A stretch of 64,000 bases of DNA from Candidatus Omnitrophota bacterium (GCA_040755155.1 JBFMBP010000037.1:62001-126000); one strand, 5' to 3'. Counted from the stretch's first letter, positions 1-10,168 are shown. The notes: generated by a model not told the origin, from the sequence alone. Program-made: numbers and translations.

Positions 1-1
1 C

Positions 2-3000
2 AACCAATCCGCCATGACGGCGGAGAAATTCGTTCCCCATCCTTTTCTCAAAGGAGAACGTCTTTATCGCTCTGGCGACCGCGGCGTTTGGCGGGAAGAC
101 GGACAAATCGTTTTTCTTGGACGCATTGACCAGCAAGTGAAAGTGCGGGGATTCCGCGTCGAAATGGAAGAGATCGAAAATAGCTTGCTATCACACGGCG
201 CCATCAAAGAAGCGGCGGTCATCGCCCGCGATACGCTTGCCGGAACCAAAGAACTGGCGGTTTATTATTCCAGCGATGGCGAATTGAGCGCTGCGGAACT
301 GCGTTCCTTCCTGTCGCAATCTCTGCCAGAGTATATGATACCCGCTTATTTCACTTGGTTGGAAAAACTTCCTCTTACCGTAAACGGCAAGGTGGATAAG
401 CGCCGCCTGCCCGCGCCGCCTGCGGCGGTTGGGGATAGCATCGCCGCCTGCGAAGAACCGCGCAACGATCGAGAAGCCATTCTTGCGCGCGTATGGCAAA
501 CGCTGCTGAGCCGCGAGAGCATTGGCATTCACGACAATTATTTCGAACTGGGCGGCGATTCGATTCGGGCGATTCAAACGATCAGCCGCTTGCGGCAAGC
601 AGGATGGCGCCTGGAAGTGCGAGACATTTTCCAAAATCAAACCATCGCCAAAATTGCGCCATTACTGCGAAATGAAAAACGCATGGCGCGGCGCGAATCC
701 GTCAGCGGCCCGGTTCCTCTCACGCCGATTCAACGCTGGTTCTTTGAAACTATTCATGGCGATATCCATCATTTCAACCAATCCATACTATTGCGGTCGA
801 AGGATCGCCTCGACGAAAACGCCCTGAGGGCTGTTTTGGATAAACTGCAACAACATCATGACGCGCTGCGATTGACTTACCGTTTCGCAAACGGCGACAT
901 CGAACAAAACATCGCCGAGATTCCGTATCCTCTAGATTTTTCCATAGTGGATTATAGAGAATATTCTGACGCCGCTTCACATTTGGCATCACATGCAGAT
1001 GGCATTCAACACCGCATTGATTTGGAAAAAGGTCCGCTGCTGAAAGCGGTACTCTTCCAGCTTCCCGACGCCGACCGTTTGCTATTGGTCATTCATCACC
1101 TCGCCATCGACGGCGTATCCTGGCGCATTCTTTTGGAAGACTTAGAACGCGGTTATACGCAATATCTTAAAGGCGATGAAATCGATTTCGGCGATAAAAC
1201 GGACTCTTTCCAGCAATGGGCGCAAGCCATAGAGAGTTTTTCCCGCATGGATGAGCTGCGGCGCGAGCGGGATTATTGGAATCGAACTTTTCAAAAAAAA
1301 TCGTTGGTTTTGCCGATAGATAACGAGAACGAAAACAACGAATACGGCGGCGTTTGCGCTATTCCCTTACATTTTACGCTGGAGGAAACGCGCCAAATTC
1401 TCACGGAAGCCCATCGCGCCTACCACACGGAAGCGAACGACATTCTGCTGACGGCGTTAGGCCGCGCTTTGCAGCGCTGGCTCGGTTCCGGCGGCGTCTG
1501 GATCGCTCTCGAAGGCCACGGACGCGAACCGCTGGCGGCGGAACTGGATTTCAGCCGCACGCTGGGATGGTTCACCAGCCTATATCCCTTCTTCCTGCAA
1601 ACGCCGGGCAATGAGATCGGCGCTCAGATAAAGTTCGTTAAAGAAACGTTGCGCGAAATCCCGCGCAAAGGCGCCAGCTATGGCGTCCTTCGTTACATTG
1701 CATCCGATGAAAAACGAAAGGCTTTGCATTCCGCTCCAGCGGCGCGCATCAGTTTCAATTATTTGGGACAATTCGACAACGGCGATGCGGAAAGCGTATT
1801 CGCTTTTGCAGAAGAAAATACCGGCGCCGCCATCAACCCTTTTTTAAAGCGGCCATACGAATTGGAGTTTAACGGCCTTGCCGTCAATGGATGCTTGGAA
1901 TTTTCGCTGCTCTATCAACCGAAGCATGTTCGCGAAGAGACCGTCGAGCGATTGATTTCTTATTTTCATGAAGAATTGCTCAACGTCTCAGCGCATTGCC
2001 GCGATGTACAAGCAGGAGAGAAGACGCCGTCCGATTTTACTAGCCGAATATTCTCTCTATCCGAATACGAGAAATTTCTAAGCGTCCATTCCTGGAAAGC
2101 GCCGGAGATAGAAGATATTTATTGCCTGTCGCCTATGCAGGAAGGCTTGCTGTTCGAAACGCTTCGCCGTCCCGATTCTCGCGCTTATTTTCTGCAAGTT
2201 TCCTATAAATTGCGCGGACACCTTCAAGCGGAATTATTTCTGCGCAGTTGGAAGGAATTGTGCCGTCGCCATCCCATTCTTCGCACAGCGCTTATTCATG
2301 AAGGTCTGCCGCGTCCGATCCAAATCGTTTTCCAACAACGCGAACCCGAAAGCCATTTTCAAGATTTGCGTCATCTTTCAAAAAAGGCGCAACGTGAAGC
2401 CATCGAAGACTATCAACGCATCGATAAACAAAGGGGCTTCGATTTTCAGCGCGAATCCTTGATGCGCATTGCCATATTTCAATTGTCCGATGATCGCTTT
2501 CAAGCGGTTTGGAGTTATCACCACATCCTGCTCGACGGCTGGTGCCTCGGCATCATCTATCGCGATCTTTTCCAAATCTATCGCGGATTGATTCAGGGAA
2601 CGCCGCCTTCTTTGCCGCCAGCTCCGCCCTATTCCCGCTATATCCGTTGGCTGGAAGAACGAAGCCAGGAAAGCGCCCGCCAGTATTGGGCCAACGCTCT
2701 CGCCGGATGCGAACAACGAACGTCCATCCCTCGGCGAAACGGCGGCGGGAAAGAATGCGCGCCGGGAGAATACATTTTCTATATCGATAAAACCGAAAGC
2801 GCCCAACTGCAGGATTTGGCAACCCGTCAAGGCGCTGCTTTGAACGCAGCGATGCAAATTCTCTGGGCCATGCTGCTCTCGCGTTACAACGATGTGGATG
2901 ACGTCATTTTCGGCGCCATCGTATCCGGACGCCCGCCGGATTTGCCCGGCGTAGAAGAAACGATAGGCTTGTTCATCAACGCCATTCCCGTCCGTGTTCG

Positions 3001-6000
3001 ATTCTCCTCCGGCCAATCCTTTGCGGACGCCATCTGCGCCCGGCAGCGCGATTCCGTGGAATGCGAAATGCATCATTATCTGCCTTTGGCGGATATCCAA
3101 TCGTTTAGCTCGGAAGGCCATGACCTCTTCGATCATCTGTTGACGTTCGTCAACTACCCTATGGAAAAAGAAGCCATCGAAAACGCCGAATCGTTCAGCG
3201 GCGATTTTGTTGTGGAAGAGATCGAAGCCTACGACCGTACGCATTACGATTTCAATCTCATTATCGTTCCCGGCGAAACGATTCAAGTTAAATTTCAATA
3301 TAACTCCGCCGTATTTCCCGCAGAACAAATCGAACGCATGGCGGAGCATTTTCTCACGCTGACGCGCCATGCGCTGAAGAATCCCAATGCCGCCGTGGAG
3401 ACTATTGATATCCTATCCCAATCGGAACGCCGCCAAGTTCTTTACGATTTCCAAGGCGTTGAGATGGTGAGTCCATGCCGTCAGACGGTTATCGATTTAT
3501 TCCAAGAACAAGCGGCGAAAACGCCGGACGCCGCCGCCGTCATCTACGGCGAAGCGCAATGGACCTATCGCCAGTTGAACGAAAAAGCCAATCGCATCGC
3601 GCATCATCTGCGTCACGCGCAAGGCGTTCAGCCCAATGACCGCATCGGTCTGCTTGTGGATCGCTCGCCATGGGCGCTGGCGGGAATTCTGGGCGTCTTG
3701 AAATCGGGCGCCGCTTATGCGCCCATCGATCCCGGCCTGCCGCCGGAACGCATCGCCTATATTCTGCAAGACAGCCGCTGCGCCGCCATTTTATCCGAGG
3801 AGAAGCATCGCGAGAAAATTGCCGCGCTCGTGGAAGCGCCTTTCATCGATATCCGTTCCATTCGCAATGAAAACGTAAGCGATCCATCACCGGCCCCTTC
3901 GCCGCAGCATCTCGCTTATGTTATCTACACCTCCGGCTCTACCGGCCAGCCGAAAGGCTGTCTGTTGGAACATCGCAATTTGATCCATTATTTGAACTGG
4001 GCTAATCATTACTATTTTCCCGATGAGAATGGCGGCCATTTCGGTCTTTTCACCGCCCTGTCTATCGATTTGACGATTACCGCGTTGTTCCTGCCCTTGA
4101 TTCGCGGGAAATCGCTCTACGTATTTTCCCAAGACGCCGAGGTCAACGATATTCTGCGCGATAATTTCGATCCCGATACAAATATCGATTGCGTAAAATT
4201 AACACCTTCCCATATCTCTTTGCTCAAAGAACTCGGCCTGACGGCCACCAATGTAAGTCTCGCCATCGTCGGCGGCGAGGCTTTGTTCGCCGATCAAGCG
4301 CATTATCTTCATCGCCTCAATCCGCGCATGGCGATTTATAACGAATATGGCCCTACGGAAACGACAGTAGGCTGCATCGTCAAAAAAATCGCGCCGCAAG
4401 AAGAACGCATCCTCATCGGCCAACCCATCGACAATACGCAAATCTACATCCTCGACCGCCATCATCGCCCCGTTCCCATCGGCGTTCCCGGCGAGATATA
4501 CATCGGCGGCGCGGGCGTGGCGCGCGGCTATCATAACCGCCCCGTCCTCGATGCCGAGCGCTTTCTGCCCAATCCCTTCCGGCCCAACGAACGCCTGTAT
4601 AAAACTGGCGATCTAGGCGGCTGGCTGGCGGACGGCCAAATCGATTACTTGGGGCGCAACGACGATCAAGTCAAAATCCGCGGACATCGCATCGAGTTGG
4701 GCGAAATCGAACGCCGCCTGGCTCAGCATGAAGCCATGCGCCGAGCGGCGGTAATCAGCCGGGAAATCGAACGGCGCGGTACTGAATTGATTGCCTATTA
4801 TGTCAGCAGCGAAAAACTGAACGCCGACGAGCTGCGGGAGCATTTGCAAAAAACGCTGCCCGATCCCATGATTCCATCTTATTTCATCCAGGTGGATAGC
4901 ATCCCGCTAACGCCCAGCGGCAAAATCGACAAGAAGGCGCTGCCGCTTCCCATTGAGGATGGCAGCGAGAGAACCGCCATCGACGCCGCCCCGCGCAATC
5001 GCTGGGAAGAACGGCTGGCGCGGATATGGCGCGATATCCTGCAAGTGGAAACCGTCGGCGTACATGATAACTTCTTCAAACTAGGCGGACATAGTTTAAA
5101 AGCCATGCAGATGGCGGCGCGGATTCAGAAAGTGTTGGGCGTCAAAATTCCGCTGCCAGTACTATTTCAACTTTCCACTATCGCCCAGTTGGCGCCTCGC
5201 ATCCAAACGGCGCAAACCGCCGTCTACGCCCCCATCGCATCGGCGCCGCCGCAAGAATACTACGACCTATCGCACGCCCAAAAGCGCTTATGGATTCTTC
5301 ATCGTATGGGAGCCGCCTCCAACGCGTCCTACAATATGCCCAAAGCCTTTTTGTTCGAAGGCGAGATGAACGCCGCCGCCTTGAATCGAGCCTTCTCCGT
5401 CCTGATCGAACGCCATGAAGCGTTGCGGACGGCATTCGTGGAAATTGAAGGCGAACCGCAGCAAAAAATTCATCCCGCCATAGAATTTAAAATTCAAGAA
5501 TACAATCTATGCGCTGAAACCAACGCCGAAAGCCAAGCTCGCGCCATCGCCGAGCGCGAGGCTGTTCTTCCCTTCGACTTGGCGCAGCCGCCGCTTCTGC
5601 GCGCCGCCATAATGAAGATCGGCGAAAACCGTTTCGTCTTTCTTCTTGTTATGCACCATATCATCGGCGACGGTTGGTCGCTGACGGTTTTATTTCAGGA
5701 ATTGCTCACTCTATACGCCGCCTTCCAACGCGATGAAACCAATCCCCTCCCGCCGCTGCGCATTCATTATAAAGATTTCGCCGCCTGGCAAAACGCTCAA
5801 GATTTCACCGCGTTAGAACATTATTGGCTAGATAAATTGTCCGGCGCTCCGCAGCGCCTGCGCCTGCCTTACGATTTCGCGCCGGAAGAGGAGCGGGATT
5901 TCCGCGGCCAGACCGAAATCCTCGCGTTGGACAATGCCATAACGCAAGGATTGCAAGCGCTGGCGTTGAAGAAAAACTCGACGCTGTCGAATGTCGTGTT

Positions 6001-6583
6001 TTCGCTATTCAATCTGTTCCTCTTCCAAATTTCCAAACAAGAAGAGTTCTGCGTTGGAATCGCCATCGCTAACCGCAATCATCCCGATACGGAAAACCTC
6101 ATCGGCTTCTTCGTCAATATTCTCCCCATCCGGATGCGCTTCTCTAGCGAAATGGAATTCGACGAATTATTAGATCAAGCCATCGAGAATACTTACGAAG
6201 CGTTCGAGCGTCAGGATTATCCCTTCGATCTCATGATCGAAAAACTCAATCCCGGCCGCATCGCCAACCGCCAACCCTTGCTCAATGTGATCTACGGTTT
6301 TCAAAACGCATCCGATATCCGCATCGATCTCGGTCTGCCGGATTCATTTCAACAGGAAAATAATTTCGGCGCAAACCGCTTGCAACCATTCGATCTATCA
6401 TTCGAAACTTCAAAATTCGATTTGACTCTATTCGTTTATGAAGAACGGGATCGCTTGCATTTGGCCTTGGAATACGATTCGGATTTGTTCAAACCAGAAA
6501 CCATACGCAACTATCTTTCTATTTTGGATCGCTTCGCTGCAATGATCGCGCCATCCCATTCCGCGGGGGATAACGTATCATGA
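2..6583 (+). CDS. Non-ribosomal peptide synthetase, 5'-partial: (A)-T-E-C-A(Asn)-T-C
   Basis: Multimodular NRPS of at least 2193 residues. It is open at the window edge: the frame continues upstream of the ATG at 14, which sits inside an A domain (TAEKFVPHPF is the usual stretch before a7). Counting from that ATG: end of an A domain (a8 about 34-55, a10 NGKVDKR about 124); T domain with GGDSI (Ser about 183); epimerization domain about 231-690 (HHLAIDG about 360, SFNYLGQFD about 580); D-L type condensation domain from about 695 (SPMQEGLLF, HHILLDG); A domain about 1150-1650 (YTSGSTGQPKG, NEYGPTETT); T domain with GGHSL (Ser about 1692); L-L type condensation domain (SHAQKRLW, HHIIGDG about 1880) at the C-terminus. 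The A-domain pocket reads D-L-T-K-I-G-E-V-G-K, one change from the Asn code D-L-T-K-L-G-E-V-G-K as I remember it. GGDSI before E and a D-L type C after it agree. Inferred step: a D-residue joined to L-Asn, then passed to the next protein. The residue loaded by the partial A domain cannot be read. Confidence 0.95.
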   Translation, partial: NQSAMTAEKFVPHPFLKGERLYRSGDRGVWREDGQIVFLGRIDQQVKVRGFRVEMEEIENSLLSHGAIKEAAVIARDTLAGTKELAVYYSSDGELSAAELRSFLSQSLPEYMIPAYFTWLEKLPLTVNGKVDKRRLPAPPAAVGDSIAACEEPRNDREAILARVWQTLLSRESIGIHDNYFELGGDSIRAIQTISRLRQAGWRLEVRDIFQNQTIAKIAPLLRNEKRMARRESVSGPVPLTPIQRWFFETIHGDIHHFNQSILLRSKDRLDENALRAVLDKLQQHHDALRLTYRFANGDIEQNIAEIPYPLDFSIVDYREYSDAASHLASHADGIQHRIDLEKGPLLKAVLFQLPDADRLLLVIHHLAIDGVSWRILLEDLERGYTQYLKGDEIDFGDKTDSFQQWAQAIESFSRMDELRRERDYWNRTFQKKSLVLPIDNENENNEYGGVCAIPLHFTLEETRQILTEAHRAYHTEANDILLTALGRALQRWLGSGGVWIALEGHGREPLAAELDFSRTLGWFTSLYPFFLQTPGNEIGAQIKFVKETLREIPRKGASYGVLRYIASDEKRKALHSAPAARISFNYLGQFDNGDAESVFAFAEENTGAAINPFLKRPYELEFNGLAVNGCLEFSLLYQPKHVREETVERLISYFHEELLNVSAHCRDVQAGEKTPSDFTSRIFSLSEYEKFLSVHSWKAPEIEDIYCLSPMQEGLLFETLRRPDSRAYFLQVSYKLRGHLQAELFLRSWKELCRRHPILRTALIHEGLPRPIQIVFQQREPESHFQDLRHLSKKAQREAIEDYQRIDKQRGFDFQRESLMRIAIFQLSDDRFQAVWSYHHILLDGWCLGIIYRDLFQIYRGLIQGTPPSLPPAPPYSRYIRWLEERSQESARQYWANALAGCEQRTSIPRRNGGGKECAPGEYIFYIDKTESAQLQDLATRQGAALNAAMQILWAMLLSRYNDVDDVIFGAIVSGRPPDLPGVEETIGLFINAIPVRVRFSSGQSFADAICARQRDSVECEMHHYLPLADIQSFSSEGHDLFDHLLTFVNYPMEKEAIENAESFSGDFVVEEIEAYDRTHYDFNLIIVPGETIQVKFQYNSAVFPAEQIERMAEHFLTLTRHALKNPNAAVETIDILSQSERRQVLYDFQGVEMVSPCRQTVIDLFQEQAAKTPDAAAVIYGEAQWTYRQLNEKANRIAHHLRHAQGVQPNDRIGLLVDRSPWALAGILGVLKSGAAYAPIDPGLPPERIAYILQDSRCAAILSEEKHREKIAALVEAPFIDIRSIRNENVSDPSPAPSPQHLAYVIYTSGSTGQPKGCLLEHRNLIHYLNWANHYYFPDENGGHFGLFTALSIDLTITALFLPLIRGKSLYVFSQDAEVNDILRDNFDPDTNIDCVKLTPSHISLLKELGLTATNVSLAIVGGEALFADQAHYLHRLNPRMAIYNEYGPTETTVGCIVKKIAPQEERILIGQPIDNTQIYILDRHHRPVPIGVPGEIYIGGAGVARGYHNRPVLDAERFLPNPFRPNERLYKTGDLGGWLADGQIDYLGRNDDQVKIRGHRIELGEIERRLAQHEAMRRAAVISREIERRGTELIAYYVSSEKLNADELREHLQKTLPDPMIPSYFIQVDSIPLTPSGKIDKKALPLPIEDGSERTAIDAAPRNRWEERLARIWRDILQVETVGVHDNFFKLGGHSLKAMQMAARIQKVLGVKIPLPVLFQLSTIAQLAPRIQTAQTAVYAPIASAPPQEYYDLSHAQKRLWILHRMGAASNASYNMPKAFLFEGEMNAAALNRAFSVLIERHEALRTAFVEIEGEPQQKIHPAIEFKIQEYNLCAETNAESQARAIAEREAVLPFDLAQPPLLRAAIMKIGENRFVFLLVMHHIIGDGWSLTVLFQELLTLYAAFQRDETNPLPPLRIHYKDFAAWQNAQDFTALEHYWLDKLSGAPQRLRLPYDFAPEEERDFRGQTEILALDNAITQGLQALALKKNSTLSNVVFSLFNLFLFQISKQEEFCVGIAIANRNHPDTENLIGFFVNILPIRMRFSSEMEFDELLDQAIENTYEAFERQDYPFDLMIEKLNPGRIANRQPLLNVIYGFQNASDIRIDLGLPDSFQQENNFGANRLQPFDLSFETSKFDLTLFVYEERDRLHLALEYDSDLFKPETIRNYLSILDRFAAMIAPSHSAGDNVS

Positions 6584-9500
6584 AACTTGGCGAATTCTCC
6601 CTATTCCAAGAGAAAGACAAAGGCGGCGATCTTCTCGATCTCGTTAAGAAATTCAATCGGAATCGAACAGATTACCCCAAAAACCAAACCGTCCACGCCA
6701 TTTTCTCCAAGCAAGCGGCCAAGACGCCCGGCGCCGTCGCCGTCATTCACGGGGATGAAAGCTTAACTTATCGAGAACTAGACGAGCGCTCCAACCGCTT
6801 AGCTCGTTTCTTATTAACGCAGAGATTGGAATCCGAATCGTTAGTCGGCGTAATGCTCGACCGCTCATTGGAAATGGCCGTCGCTCTCGTCGGCATTCTC
6901 AAAGCAGGCTGCGCCTATCTCCCCATCAATTACGATCTCCCTTTTCCGCGCATCCAATATATGTTGAACGACGCCTGCGTCCGCGTTCTCCTTTCGGAAA
7001 AACGCTATATCCGCACGCTCAACAAACTGCAATGGGAATGCCCGAAATTACAGGCGATCTTCTGCCTGGACAGCCGCGATATCTACGCCGAACCCGAAGA
7101 GACGGGCGAGATGATGAAGGAAGAGATGTGGGAATTCATCCGGCGCGACGTCTTCGACGACATTTCCGGCGGCGGCTGGCGCAGCAGTTACACCGGCGAA
7201 TGGCTTAGCCGCGAAGTCATGGACGAATACGGAGATAACATCCGGCAAAAAATGGCGCCCTATCTGAACCAGCGTTCGCGTGTGTTGGAAATCGGCTGCG
7301 CCTCAGGCATCAGCCTCTTCCGCCTGGCGCCGCTGGCGGGATTCTATTGCGGGACGGAATTATCCCGCGATATTCTCCATTGGACGGAACGGGAAATCCA
7401 AAAACGGGGATGGAAAAATATTCGCCTCGCGCCATTGGCCGCTCATGAAATCGACCGTCTGGAAGAAAAGAATTTCGACGCCGTCATCTTCAATAGCGTG
7501 ATTCAATGCTTCAGCGGCTATAACTACCTGCGGGATGCGTTGCGCAAAGCCATCGCGCTCATGAACGATGAAGGCCGCATCTTTCTGGGCAATCTATGGG
7601 ACGAGGATTTGAAAGCGGATTTCGTCCGTTCTCTCCAGCAATTCGCCCGCGAACACGCCAGCGAAAGGTATTCGACGAAGATCGACCGTTCCGAAGAACT
7701 ATTCCTATCGCGAACGTTTCTGCAAGACCTACGCCACGATTTCCCCGAAATCGCCGCCATCGAATTTTCCCAAATGCTGGGTCAGGCTAAGAGCGAACTA
7801 TCCGAATACGGCTACGACGCCATTCTTACGATCGATAAAAAGAATACTAAAACACATCCGCCCCTACCGCCGAGAAGCAAGCATCAATTCGACTTGCGGG
7901 CATTGGACAATCTTTCCGCCGATCCCGTAGAAGAACGAGGCTGCGGCAACCATCTCGCCTATCTCATCTACACGTCCGGCACTACCGGCCTGCCCAAGGG
8001 AGCAATGATCGAACATCGTTCCATCCTGCGGCTGGTTTTGAATACGAATTACATCGATCTCGGCGAATCCGACCGAATTTTGCAAACGGGCGCGCTCGCC
8101 TTCGACGCCTCGACGTTTGAAATTTGGGAGGCGTTATTGAATGGCGGGGCTGTATGCTTTCTGGAAGAAGAGGATTTATTGAACGCTGTCGAATTGGGAC
8201 ATTTGATCCAAAAGCATAAGATCACCACGATCTTTTTGACTACCAGCTTATTCAATATGCTGGTAAGCGAAAATGTTGAAATATTCCAGGATTTGAAAAC
8301 GCTGCTCACCGGCGGCGAAAAAGCCTCCGTCCATCACTTCAACAAAATCCGCAAGGCCTTCCCTTCCCTGACGCTGAAGCATGTTTACGGCCCCACGGAA
8401 AATACGACCTTCACAACCTTCTTTAATGTGGAAAAATGCTACGAGCGCGATGTTCCCATCGGCGCGCCCATCGCCAATTCTTCCGTCTATATTCTCAACG
8501 AAAATCTGCAGCCGGTTCCCATCGGTGTTCCCGGCGAACTATGTACGGGAGGCGATGGATTGGCGCGGGGCTATTGGAACGATCCGGCTTTGACAGCGCG
8601 CAAATTCATCCCTCACCCTTTCGCAACCGGCGAACGCCTCTACCGCACCGGCGATTTTGCCCGCTGGCTGCCGGACGGCGCCGTCGAATTTCTGGAACGC
8701 ATGGACGACCAAGTGAAAGTGCGCGGCTATCGCATCGAGCCGGGCGATATCGCCGCTTGCATTTTGCATTTCAACGGCGTGAAGGAGGCCTTTGTCTTAG
8801 CGAAGAATTTGGGAGACGAAAGCAATGAATTGATCGCTTATGCGACGGGCGACAAGTTGGATGTCAACTCTCTGCGCGAGTTTCTTAAAGGCGAATTGCC
8901 CGATTACATGATCCCCGCCCATCTCATTCCTTTGGATAAGCTGCCTCTCAACGCCAGCGGCAAGGTGGACCGCCGCGCCCTGCCCGAACCGGCAAGGCAG
9001 CCCCTGACGAAGAGCCAATCCTACGCGCCGCCGCAATCGGAAACGGAAAAACAACTCGCCGCAATCTGGGAAGAAGCGCTGGACCGCCAGGGCATCGGCG
9101 TCCTTGACGATTTCTTCGATTCCGGCGGCCATAGTTTGAAAGTGGCTAAAGTGGTCTCGCTCATCGAAAAAAGAATGAAGGTCGTCATTCCCTTTACCGT
9201 CATCTTCAAAGCCCCCACTATCCGCGAACTGGCGCTACGCATCCTCGATTGCGCCAAATTCGGCTGGGAAGGCATTGACGAAGCGATGGTTCTATTAAGC
9301 GGAAAAACGGACGGCCCCAATCTCTTCGCTTTCCCGCCGGGGACGGGAGACGCCGCCAGTTACATCCAAGCCGCAGAGAGTTTGAAGCCTTGCTGTTTTT
9401 ATGGATTCAATTTCATCGAAGCCGCTTCCCGCATTAAGGACTACGCCGATTTAGTCATGTCCGTCGATCCGGAAGGGCCGTATCTCTTCCTGGGCTACTC

Positions 9501-10122
9501 CAGCGGCGGCAATCTAGCTTTTCACGCCGCCAAAGAGATCGAAAACCGGGGCAAGCGCGTATCCGATATCATCATGATCGATTCGGGCAGAAAGACGGAG
9601 CGTTTTCATTTCGATGATGAGGAAGTGCAAAAAGTCGCCGACGAATTTCTCAACCATGAAAGCAACCGGCCTTATTTAACCAATAGCGTTTTGCGGGAAA
9701 AAGCGGAGCGCATGATCCGCCATTCTTACGCCTGCTTCGAGAATCTTATCGACGATTTCATTGTTGACGCCAATATCCACGTCATCCTCTGCGATAACTC
9801 CACCGACGAATACCGCGACGAACGCGGCCGCCTCATATCGAACAAGAAAGGTTGGAGCGAAGCCGCTCGAGGCGAATTCAAAACCTATCAAGGGGCCGGA
9901 GATCATAACCACATGCTCTACAAGCCCTATTTGGAAAAGAACGCTAAACTGATCCGAGAAATCATAGACAAAACCTTAACCGCTAATCGTCTTGCAAAAA
10001 AACCTCATGCAAAATTCAATTATTCCTCCCCCAAGCTTGGGGTAGGTTCAGGAGGGGGTTGCGTTAAGTCTAACAAAATCAACCCCCCTCTAACTCCCCC
10101 CAAGCTTGGGGGGAGAATTTAA
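6580..10122 (+). CDS. Terminal NRPS module: A domain interrupted by a methyltransferase, then T and thioesterase
   Basis: 1180 residues. The ATG overlaps the previous stop (ATGA), so translation is probably coupled. Layout: A-domain start 40-150 (a2 LKAGCAYLPIN about 108-118); methyltransferase domain about 185-410 with SSYTGEW and SAM motif VLEIGCASG (235-243); A domain resumes with a3 YTSGTTGLPKG (464-474), YGPTENTT (603-610) and a8-a10 without a break (GKVDRR about 794); T domain GGHSLK (Ser 852); type I thioesterase about 910-1125 with GYSSG (Ser 974), Asp 1001 and a His near 1109. The pocket reads D-A-F-F-L-G-V-T-F-K, which I associate with Ile/Val. The methyltransferase resembles ordinary NRPS N-methyltransferase domains, but those usually lie between a8 and a9. 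The module has no C domain of its own and must use the one ending the previous protein. TE would release the peptide. Residues from about 1139 onward are encoded by a MITE and are probably not functional. Confidence 0.95.
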   Translation: MKLGEFSLFQEKDKGGDLLDLVKKFNRNRTDYPKNQTVHAIFSKQAAKTPGAVAVIHGDESLTYRELDERSNRLARFLLTQRLESESLVGVMLDRSLEMAVALVGILKAGCAYLPINYDLPFPRIQYMLNDACVRVLLSEKRYIRTLNKLQWECPKLQAIFCLDSRDIYAEPEETGEMMKEEMWEFIRRDVFDDISGGGWRSSYTGEWLSREVMDEYGDNIRQKMAPYLNQRSRVLEIGCASGISLFRLAPLAGFYCGTELSRDILHWTEREIQKRGWKNIRLAPLAAHEIDRLEEKNFDAVIFNSVIQCFSGYNYLRDALRKAIALMNDEGRIFLGNLWDEDLKADFVRSLQQFAREHASERYSTKIDRSEELFLSRTFLQDLRHDFPEIAAIEFSQMLGQAKSELSEYGYDAILTIDKKNTKTHPPLPPRSKHQFDLRALDNLSADPVEERGCGNHLAYLIYTSGTTGLPKGAMIEHRSILRLVLNTNYIDLGESDRILQTGALAFDASTFEIWEALLNGGAVCFLEEEDLLNAVELGHLIQKHKITTIFLTTSLFNMLVSENVEIFQDLKTLLTGGEKASVHHFNKIRKAFPSLTLKHVYGPTENTTFTTFFNVEKCYERDVPIGAPIANSSVYILNENLQPVPIGVPGELCTGGDGLARGYWNDPALTARKFIPHPFATGERLYRTGDFARWLPDGAVEFLERMDDQVKVRGYRIEPGDIAACILHFNGVKEAFVLAKNLGDESNELIAYATGDKLDVNSLREFLKGELPDYMIPAHLIPLDKLPLNASGKVDRRALPEPARQPLTKSQSYAPPQSETEKQLAAIWEEALDRQGIGVLDDFFDSGGHSLKVAKVVSLIEKRMKVVIPFTVIFKAPTIRELALRILDCAKFGWEGIDEAMVLLSGKTDGPNLFAFPPGTGDAASYIQAAESLKPCCFYGFNFIEAASRIKDYADLVMSVDPEGPYLFLGYSSGGNLAFHAAKEIENRGKRVSDIIMIDSGRKTERFHFDDEEVQKVADEFLNHESNRPYLTNSVLREKAERMIRHSYACFENLIDDFIVDANIHVILCDNSTDEYRDERGRLISNKKGWSEAARGEFKTYQGAGDHNHMLYKPYLEKNAKLIREIIDKTLTANRLAKKPHAKFNYSSPKLGVGSGGGCVKSNKINPPLTPPKLGGRI

Positions 10123-10153
10123 AGGCGGATTTTATCAATTTTACAATAACCTC
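10000..10153. mobile_element. MITE-like palindromic element, copy 1 (inside the 3' end of the NRPS gene)
   Basis: About 154 bp with imperfect terminal inverted repeats (10000-10014, AAACCTCATGCAAAA; 10139-10153, TTTTACAATAACCTC) and inner arms of the type CCCCAAGCTTGGGG. The reverse complement aligns along its whole length with 52411-52563. It is too short to code for a transposase. It carries the NRPS stop codon (10120-10122) and ends just before the ribosome-binding site of the aminotransferase gene. No clear target-site duplication is visible. Confidence 0.8.
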
Positions 10154-10168
10154 AAAGGGAAACACAAT

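Noticed and set aside
2378-3370. 330-codon minus-strand frame opposite the NRPS
   Set aside because: Shadow of the NRPS condensation domain; no family motifs and no ribosome-binding site.
10106-10168. Upstream ATG of the aminotransferase frame
   Set aside because: It lies inside the MITE; the ATG at 10169 has a good ribosome-binding site and matches EctB length.
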